A stretch of 29,976 nt of DNA, taken from Acinetobacter bereziniae LMG 1003 = CIP 70.12 (GTDB lineage Bacteria; Pseudomonadota; Gammaproteobacteria; Pseudomonadales; Moraxellaceae). Numbering within the stretch: position 1 is the first letter of the stretch; the number at the start of each line of letters is the position of its first letter. Location of the stretch: positions 166,657-196,632 of the forward strand of contig NZ_KB849756.1 in the NCBI RefSeq assembly GCF_000368925.1. Direction: 5' to 3'. Shown piece after piece: positions 25,339 through 29,976 of the stretch. A program made the translations under genes and the position numbers. The notes under the pieces were generated by a model. The model had not been told where the DNA came from, did not search any database, and worked only from the letters and a program-made list of their open reading frames with translations.

Positions 25339-25992
25339 ATGGATCTATTGACGGTAGCAAAAACACGTTATACCACCAAGGCTTATGATGCGACAAAGAA
25401 AATTCCTCAAGAACAATTCGAGCGTTTAGTTGAAATCTTACGTTTAACACCTTCTTCAATTAATATTCAGCCATGGCATTTCTTTATTGCAGATCATGAT
25501 GAGGCTAAACAACGCATTGCAAAAGCCCTTGTTGGTAAATATGCCTATAACGCACCCAAAGTATTAGATTCATCGCATACCATTTTATTTTGTACCAAAG
25601 CAGATATAAGCGAACAGCATCTGGCAGATTTGTTACAACAAGATGATCTTAGTGGGCGCTTTAAAGATGAAAAAGCCAAGCAAGGACAAAAAGAAAGCCG
25701 TTCAGGCTATGTTTCTTATTATCGAAATGAAAAAGGAGACATTCAGCGCTGGGCTGAAAATCAAACCTTTATTGCACTTGGGCAAATGCTTTTAGCCGCA
25801 GGGATTGAAGGCATAGATGCTACCCCGATTGGTGGTTTTGATGAAGCAATTTTAACTGAAGAATTGGGTTTAACTGAAAAGAATTTAATTCCTTCTGTCA
25901 TTATGACACTCGGTTATCGCAGTGATGTCGATTTCAACGCTAAATTGCCCAAATCTCGTTTAGCTCAAAAAGATGTGATTACTCATCTTTAA
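25339..25992 (+). CDS. nfsB: oxygen-insensitive NAD(P)H nitroreductase
   Basis: This 217-aa FMN-dependent cytosolic homodimer reduces nitroaromatics, quinones and related electrophiles by two electrons. The family features are visible: KTRYTTKAYDATKKIP at the start, LRLTPSSINIQPWHFF (FMN site), WAENQTFIALGQMLLAA, and GIEGIDATPIGGFDEAIL near the C-terminus, matching E. coli NfsB (217 aa). A weak GAGAT precedes the ATG. The palindrome just upstream suggests a repressor. Confidence 0.94.
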   Translation: MDLLTVAKTRYTTKAYDATKKIPQEQFERLVEILRLTPSSINIQPWHFFIADHDEAKQRIAKALVGKYAYNAPKVLDSSHTILFCTKADISEQHLADLLQQDDLSGRFKDEKAKQGQKESRSGYVSYYRNEKGDIQRWAENQTFIALGQMLLAAGIEGIDATPIGGFDEAILTEELGLTEKNLIPSVIMTLGYRSDVDFNAKLPKSRLAQKDVITHL

Positions 25993-26008
25993 AATAGAAT
26001 ACGTAGAT

Positions 26009-26041
26009 TTGCAAAGAGCGACTTATATCCGCTCTTTGCAA
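26009..26041. terminator. hairpin between convergent nfsB and DadA-like gene
   Basis: A perfect 12-bp stem, TTGCAAAGAGCG / CGCTCTTTGCAA, with a 9-nt loop lies 17 nt after the nfsB stop and 43 nt beyond the stop of the convergent gene. No strong T-run follows on either side, so it is a likely but imperfect bidirectional terminator. Confidence 0.6.
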
Positions 26042-26083
26042 TTAAGCATATCAATGCTTTCTTTAGTTTTATAATGCTTATCT

Positions 26084-27328
26084 TTATAAAGGATGTGAGC
26101 TTGCAACTTCTTGACTGATCATTACAGCAGTTGCAGCAGATAATGTCCAACCCAAATGCCCATGCCCTGTATTATAGAATACGCGTTCACGTTTACCTCG
26201 TTTTACCACAGGCATCATATTTGGCATCATTGGACGTAACCCTGCCCAAGGCACGCAATGCTCTGTCGATATATCAAAATTTTTATTGACCCAATCTGTT
26301 AAAGGCTGAATACGATCAGAACGAATGTCACGGTTATAACCGTTGAATTCCGCAGTACCTGCAATACGTAGGCGATTCGCACCTAAACGAGACGTTACAA
26401 TTTTTGCACTTTCATCGAGCAAACTGACCCAAGGTGCACCATTGATACTTTTTTCATCATTAAGCTGTACAGTGATTGAATAACCTTTTACAGGATAAAC
26501 ATTCACACGATCACCAAGTTGGTTGGCTAGTTGATAACTGCCGACTCCGCCACAAATCACAACTGCATCAGCACTCAATTGCTCAATAGCAACCGAATGA
26601 CCTTCCATATTTTCAACGCTTGGGTGGTATTGAATATTAACGCCATTTGCTGTGTGCTCAACATTCACGACTTCCATGCCAAATAAATATTTTACCCCAT
26701 ATTTTTCAGTGGCTTTGGCGAGACCTGTCGTAAACTTATGAATATCACCTGTTGCATCACCTGGACAATAAAAACCACCGTAATATTCACCAGTTAAACT
26801 GGGTTCAATGGATTTAATTTCCTCATTGGTAACGGCATGACGCTCTAGACCACCTTTACATAACAATGCATTGACACTGGTTGCAACTTTATAATCATAT
26901 TCAGAATGGTAGAAATGCAAAATTCCACGTTTTTCTAAATCAAAATCAATACCTTCTTGTTCAGCAATGCTAAACAATCTTTGACGTGCTAACAGCGCCA
27001 TTCTAACCGTGTCTTGTGTATTAGTTTCATAATGTTTGATATTACCGAGGAATTCTACTAACCAAGCATATTTATGTAAGTCAAAAGAAGGATTGAGCAA
27101 CAATGGTGCATCTTTTTTTGCCATCCATTTAATGCCCTTGAGTACCGTAGACTTTTGATTCCATACTTCTGCATTACACGCAGATAGTTGTCCACCATTG
27201 GCAAATGAGGTTTCCATAGCAGGAAATAAATGTTTATCAATAACAGTTACTTGATAACCTAATTGAGCAAGTTCGTAAGCTGAGGTTACACCTGTAATAC
27301 CCGAACCAATTATGACCACATGACACAT
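26084..27328 (-). CDS. DadA-like FAD-dependent D-amino acid/glycine oxidoreductase
   Basis: This 414-aa protein of the DAO family removes hydride from amino acids through bound FAD. VVIIGSGITGVTSAYELAQLGYQVTVID is the FAD-binding Rossmann motif at the N-terminus. AMETSFANGGQLSACNAEVW is the DadA-type active-site stretch. GLRPMMPNMMPVV and YNTGHGHLGWTLSAATA close the FAD site. It differs from the canonical dadA remnant nearby, which has GLRPATPDGTPIV, so it is a second paralogue. The start is the ATG giving MCHVVIIG, with AAAGGAG 7 nt upstream. The frame extends to 27391 but would cover the riboswitch. A tandem glycine riboswitch precedes it, which points to glycine as an inducing signal and possibly a substrate. 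Confidence 0.9.
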   Translation of the reverse strand: MCHVVIIGSGITGVTSAYELAQLGYQVTVIDKHLFPAMETSFANGGQLSACNAEVWNQKSTVLKGIKWMAKKDAPLLLNPSFDLHKYAWLVEFLGNIKHYETNTQDTVRMALLARQRLFSIAEQEGIDFDLEKRGILHFYHSEYDYKVATSVNALLCKGGLERHAVTNEEIKSIEPSLTGEYYGGFYCPGDATGDIHKFTTGLAKATEKYGVKYLFGMEVVNVEHTANGVNIQYHPSVENMEGHSVAIEQLSADAVVICGGVGSYQLANQLGDRVNVYPVKGYSITVQLNDEKSINGAPWVSLLDESAKIVTSRLGANRLRIAGTAEFNGYNRDIRSDRIQPLTDWVNKNFDISTEHCVPWAGLRPMMPNMMPVVKRGKRERVFYNTGHGHLGWTLSAATAVMISQEVASSHPL

Positions 27329-27344
27329 ACACACACTCCTTTGA

Positions 27345-27367
27345 AATGTAATTCTTCTCATTACATT
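27345..27367 (-). promoter_or_regulatory. hairpin between glycine riboswitch and ribosome site
   Basis: An 8-bp stem, AATGTAAT / ATTACATT, with a 7-nt loop lies between the second aptamer and AAAGGAG of the oxidase. No T-run follows, so control is more likely translational than by termination. Confidence 0.45.
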
Positions 27368-27378
27368 GTCAATGTATG

Positions 27379-27585
27379 CCCCATCTGTCATGTGTACCTG
27401 AGAGCTTCGATAAAAACCTAAACTATTTAGGTTTTACCTTCCCCTTCGGTGAGCCATTTCTTTTTTGTTTTCAATAGAATGACTTCTCTCCAGAGGTTTT
27501 ACAATAATTACAGTCCTTTTGCCTGAGAGTTTCCGGGGTCGTTGCTCCTTCGGCGAGTCTACAAGAGACTTCTCTCCTGCAATCA
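27379..27585 (-). ncRNA. tandem glycine riboswitch (gcvT motif)
   Basis: On the minus strand, two consecutive aptamers are recognisable. Each starts GGAGAGAAGTC (near 27578 and 27491). Each has the CCGAAGG-type turn (CGCCGAAGGAGCAAC, and CACCGAAGGGGAAGG) and ends with CTCTCAGG (CTCTCAGGCAAAAGGAC, and CTCTCAGGTACACATGACAG). A short linker joins them. The second aptamer carries an extra AAAACCTAAA / TTTAGGTTTT stem near 27414-27436. Known glycine riboswitches turn on glycine breakdown genes, and here the controlled gene is the DadA-like oxidase. Confidence 0.93.
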
Positions 27586-27595
27586 TCTTTCCTTT

Positions 27596-27623
27596 TATAT
27601 AGCAATGTATATGCCATTTTGAA
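27596..27623 (-). promoter_or_regulatory. promoter of riboswitch transcript
   Basis: On the minus strand TTCAAA (27618-27623) and TATATA (27596-27601), 16 nt apart, lie just upstream of the first aptamer. The match to the consensus is moderate. Confidence 0.4.
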
Positions 27624-27661
27624 TAAAATAGATACACTTTTGCGGTAATGAATCGTAAAAA

Positions 27662-28150
27662 TTATTCTGCTTTACCAAACTCTGCTAAAAATTGCTGTTT
27701 ATCCTCGTCCGTCAAGAATCTTAAAATATAAGCTTGAATACTGTTTTGTTCTAATTGTGCTGTTTGCTCAATTTTGGTTAATGCTACATCGAGTTCAGCC
27801 ATATTTTCAGCGTATAAGTGCTCCAACCAAATAGCTTCATCAATATCTTGCTCAGTTAAAATCAACGCGACTCCACTTTCGGAAACCAATGCTTCACTGA
27901 GTTCTACACTCATATTGCATTGTGTATAATTCTCACCTGTCCAAGAATTGACCAACAATTGTATATGTGACGCATCTAGTTTTAATTCTACGTATAAATC
28001 AGTCGCAGAAAAATACATTATTCTTTCAAATTCTGACTCATAGGCATAAGCTGAAAAATTATCTAATAAATGTTGAATCTGACGATTCTGAGTATTCGCG
28101 ATTACAGCTATACCATCTACAGCAAAACGTAAAACTTTTAACGCATTCAT
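27662..28150 (-). CDS. hypothetical protein, 162 aa
   Basis: I do not recognise this protein. It is acidic and probably cytosolic, with no signal peptide or membrane helix. Strands dominate the first two thirds (VLRFAVDGIAVIANT, IMYFSATDLYVELKL, GVALILTEQDIDEA). A helical acidic C-terminus with LTDEDKQQFLAEFG follows. The ATG is preceded by GAGTAGAAA. It lies after the 218-aa gene in the same orientation (120-nt gap) and before the riboswitch promoter. Reading through from dadA is possible. Confidence 0.65.
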   Translation of the reverse strand: MNALKVLRFAVDGIAVIANTQNRQIQHLLDNFSAYAYESEFERIMYFSATDLYVELKLDASHIQLLVNSWTGENYTQCNMSVELSEALVSESGVALILTEQDIDEAIWLEHLYAENMAELDVALTKIEQTAQLEQNSIQAYILRFLTDEDKQQFLAEFGKAE

Positions 28151-28174
28151 TTTCTACTCGATAATCTTGACTAG

Positions 28175-28199
28175 ATTTGTTGATTAAATTTGTTGATTA
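28175..28199. repeat. short tandem direct repeat
   Basis: ATTTGTTGATTA occurs twice in succession (28175-28186 and 28188-28199), upstream of the 162-aa gene. It may be a regulator half-site pair or chance slippage. Confidence 0.5.
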
Positions 28200-28270
28200 C
28201 ATCTGATCTTATTCCACTTTACCCATTATCGGACTGTAAAGTCGATCAACTGTAGTCTGAAATTTAATCT

Positions 28271-28927
28271 TTAGATTGTATTTAACAGTTCATTTAACTT
28301 TTGGATATGTTCCATATCATCAGGGTGCTGTTGCAAATTACGTACACTATGATTTTGTTGATTACACACTCCAACCGCTTCATCTAGATAGAAATCATTT
28401 TGAATGATCAAGCCATTCACCACACAGCTGGCAATATATTCTTCATGATCTTGAAAAGATTTTATATTCGATAATCGCTTGGCAATCAGCTCTTTGACAA
28501 CCTTTAACTGGTTCTGTTCAACAGCGAGCATCGGTAGCAACAATAAGAAATCTAAATCCGTCGATTGTAAGCGTTGAAACTCTTTCAAACTCAAAAACCA
28601 TGCTTCAAAATGCCCACCAATATTGCCGATATACAGATCATTGAGAAAATAACGAATTTCCTCTGATGTAAATTGAATATCAACGTAGAGTTTAGAATGA
28701 ATTGCTAAATGATAATGCCGCATTGCCCGATCAGTATGTTCAGGTAAAAAAGATCTGTACCATGTTTCAATCTCTTTGCTATAAAGGTCTAAGCCTGTCT
28801 TCTCCTCAATCGCTTCATCCAAATTTAATTCTTTTTCTTCATCAAAACCACGTAATAATGCAATAAACCAATGCCAAAAGTGTTGATTGCTGAATGTGAT
28901 TTCGTGTTCCAAAATATGTTGACTCAT
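28271..28927 (-). CDS. hypothetical protein, 218 aa, largely alpha-helical
   Basis: I do not recognise this protein. It is soluble, acidic and predicted largely helical. Notable stretches are FWHWFIALLRGFDEEKELNLDEAIEEK at the start, IRYFLNDLYIGNIGGHFEAWFLSL in the middle, and LLLLPMLAVEQNQLKVVKELI, which resembles a helical repeat. There is no signal peptide. It lies 20 nt downstream of the dadA remnant stop in the same orientation, so it was probably co-transcribed with dadA before the IS insertion. It may have lost its promoter. Confidence 0.65.
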   Translation of the reverse strand: MSQHILEHEITFSNQHFWHWFIALLRGFDEEKELNLDEAIEEKTGLDLYSKEIETWYRSFLPEHTDRAMRHYHLAIHSKLYVDIQFTSEEIRYFLNDLYIGNIGGHFEAWFLSLKEFQRLQSTDLDFLLLLPMLAVEQNQLKVVKELIAKRLSNIKSFQDHEEYIASCVVNGLIIQNDFYLDEAVGVCNQQNHSVRNLQQHPDDMEHIQKLNELLNTI

Positions 28928-28947
28928 TTGTTCTTTCTTAAATGTAA

Positions 28948-29366
28948 TTAATTATTTACTGCATCATATCGAAACACGTTCAAATCATCGTATTCAATTT
29001 GTGGTGTTGTTCCTGAAATAATATCGGAGAGTAGTTTTGCTGAACCGCAAGACATGGTCCAACCCAATGTGCCATGTCCAGTATTGGTATATAGGTTTTG
29101 ATACTTGGTTTTACCAACAATCGGCGTACCATCAGGCGTTGCAGGTCTTAAACCCGTCCAAAAATGTGCATCCGTAATATCACTGGCATTTGGAAATAAT
29201 TGCTGGAGCACCATCAGCAAGGTATCTTCACGACTTGATTTTAAAGAGCGATCAAAACCATTAATTTCAGCCATTCCTCCAACTCGAATACGGTCATCAA
29301 AACGTGTTAAAGCAATTTTATAAGACTCATCTAAGATCGTGGAGATTAGAGATGGATCCGTAAATT
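28948..29366 (-). pseudogene. dadA: 3' fragment of D-amino acid dehydrogenase dadA, cut by IS
   Basis: The remaining 139 or so residues match the C-terminus of canonical DadA closely: STILDESYKIALTRFDDRIRVGGMAEINGFD, described here by its core RFDDRIRVGGMAEI, then FWTGLRPATPDGTPIVG and LYTNTGHGTLGWTMSCGSAKLL. The N-terminal FAD-binding two thirds are missing, because an IS3-family element begins at about 29367. The open frame runs two codons into the IS, to a TTG at 29373, and is not a genuine start. The gene is inactivated. The rest of dadA may lie beyond the IS, outside the window. Confidence 0.9.
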
Positions 29367-29435
29367 TGAACAACTCCTATAAGTGATATTCTGCTCCTCA
29401 AATGATGTTATAAACATCAATATATGGAGTATTTT

Positions 29436-29741
29436 ATGGCACGTAGACCAAGAAGAAATCATTCAAATGATTTTAAAGCTAAGGTAGCACTTGCTGCGAT
29501 TAAAGCAGAAAAAACACTTGCTGAATTGAGTGCTGAGTTTGATGTTCATCAAAACCAAATTATTGACTGGAAAAATCAATTGATTTCAGCTTCCTCGCAA
29601 GCTTTCGATCAATCAAAAGCTCCAACAGAACCACCCATCGATCTAAAAAAACTACATGCAAAAATCGGTGAGCAGGCATTAGAAATTGATTTTTTAGAAG
29701 GTGTGTTGAAGAAACTGGGCCGCTTCAACCACAAAAGTTAA
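29436..29741 (+). CDS. IS3-family transposase OrfA
   Basis: This 101-aa helix-turn-helix protein binds the IS ends. ARRPRRNHSNDFKAKVALAAI and KTLAELSAEFDVHQNQIIDWK are typical of IS3-family OrfA. A leucine-zipper-like region (LHAKIGEQALEIDFLEGVLKKL) follows. The ATG giving MARRPRR is chosen because GGAG is 6 nt upstream. An in-frame ATG at 29424 adds four codons and overlaps that ribosome site. It overlaps orfB through a -1 frameshift signal. Confidence 0.92.
   Translation: MARRPRRNHSNDFKAKVALAAIKAEKTLAELSAEFDVHQNQIIDWKNQLISASSQAFDQSKAPTEPPIDLKKLHAKIGEQALEIDFLEGVLKKLGRFNHKS
29690..29696 (+). promoter_or_regulatory. -1 ribosomal frameshift heptamer
   Basis: T-TTT-TTA is in the zero frame of orfA (codons GAT TTT TTA), the classic slippery X-XXY-YYZ pattern. 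The -1 frame is open from here into orfB, as in other IS3 elements that make an OrfAB fusion. Confidence 0.75.
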
Positions 29742-29976
29742 TCGACGACTCACTTCAGATTTCAGTATCTAAGCAAGCTAAGCTGCTGAAAGTCTCCCGT
29801 GGTTGTTATTACTATCGCCCAAAACCTGTGAGTGCATCAGATCTGAAGCTGATGCGATGTATTGATGAATTACATATGCAATATCCTTTTGCAGGCAGTC
29901 GTATGATGCGTGATTTGTTGAATCGTCAAGGACATCATATAGGACGACGTCATACACGTACTTTAATGAAGAAAAT
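29690..29976 (+). CDS. IS3-family transposase OrfB, partial (DDE integrase)
   Basis: The -1 frame reads through LQISVSKQAKLLKVSRGCYYYRP and then LHMQYPFAGSRMMRDLLNRQG, the usual N-terminal part of IS3 OrfB before the DDE catalytic core. It is made as an OrfAB fusion from the heptamer. No good start codon of its own is seen, and the catalytic domain lies beyond the window end. Confidence 0.85.

Larger units (their letters stand above)
29367..29976 (+). mobile_element. IS3-family insertion sequence, left part
   Basis: The left end is placed at TGAACAACTCC (29367), where dadA homology stops. It encodes an orfA and the start of orfB in the -1 frame. The right end and the second target-site copy are outside the window. 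Confidence 0.85.

Noticed and set aside
27329..27391. Extended start of the DadA-like oxidase at 27391
   Set aside because: It would translate part of the riboswitch end. The ATG at 27328 has a strong ribosome site and directly starts the FAD motif.
27434..27637. 67-codon frame on the minus strand within the glycine riboswitch
   Set aside because: The frame consists of aptamer sequence. The structured RNA explains the conservation.
29367..29373. TTG start of the dadA fragment
   Set aside because: The codon lies in IS sequence and the protein lacks the FAD domain, so it is a chance start of a remnant.
1..29976. CRISPR arrays, tRNA and rRNA genes
   Set aside because: No regularly spaced short repeats, cloverleaf or rRNA-like stretches were found by reading both strands. 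A covariance-model scan would be decisive.

Overview
The window looks like a chromosomal segment of an Acinetobacter species. It is AT-rich. It carries an Acinetobacter-type PlsB, GlnS, LpxH, CysK and NfsB, a tandem glycine riboswitch in front of a DadA-like oxidase, and a VgrG whose N-terminus fits Acinetobacter type VI secretion (T6SS) proteins. The assignment rests on recognised protein families and not on a database search.

Region 1 (19-7584, minus strand) is a compact T6SS cargo operon: vgrG, a DUF4123 adaptor/chaperone, a 953-aa VasX-like effector with a C-terminal membrane-inserting region, a membrane immunity candidate, and a second, truncated copy of the immunity N-terminus. The first two genes, and the two immunity copies, each overlap by ATGA. 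The others are separated by 10-16 nt. This is the most biologically interesting block. A small unknown gene (7671-8129) lies just upstream.

Region 2 (8382-13476) holds a lytic transglycosylase lipoprotein, cysK, plsB and a SAM-dependent methyltransferase. Several hairpins and palindromes lie between them.

Region 3 (13536-18678) is more accessory: a TetR regulator, a 323-bp MITE-like element, a FadL-type outer-membrane protein, a small lipoprotein, a secreted phosphodiester-glycosidase-like protein, an LRAT/NlpC-like membrane-anchored protein and an SRPBCC protein. A 30-bp stretch inside the MITE recurs exactly at 9051-9080.

Region 4 (18789-25992) contains an aldo/keto reductase with a divergent LysR regulator, ppnP, glnS, ppiB, lpxH, a small unknown gene and nfsB. 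lpxH has a terminator-like hairpin inside its early coding sequence.

Region 5 (26009-29976) carries a DadA-like FAD oxidoreductase under a tandem glycine riboswitch, two unknown genes, and the 3' remnant of a canonical dadA. That dadA is cut by an IS3-family element whose orfA/orfB junction shows a textbook -1 slippery heptamer. The IS runs off the end of the window. No rRNA, tRNA or CRISPR array was seen.
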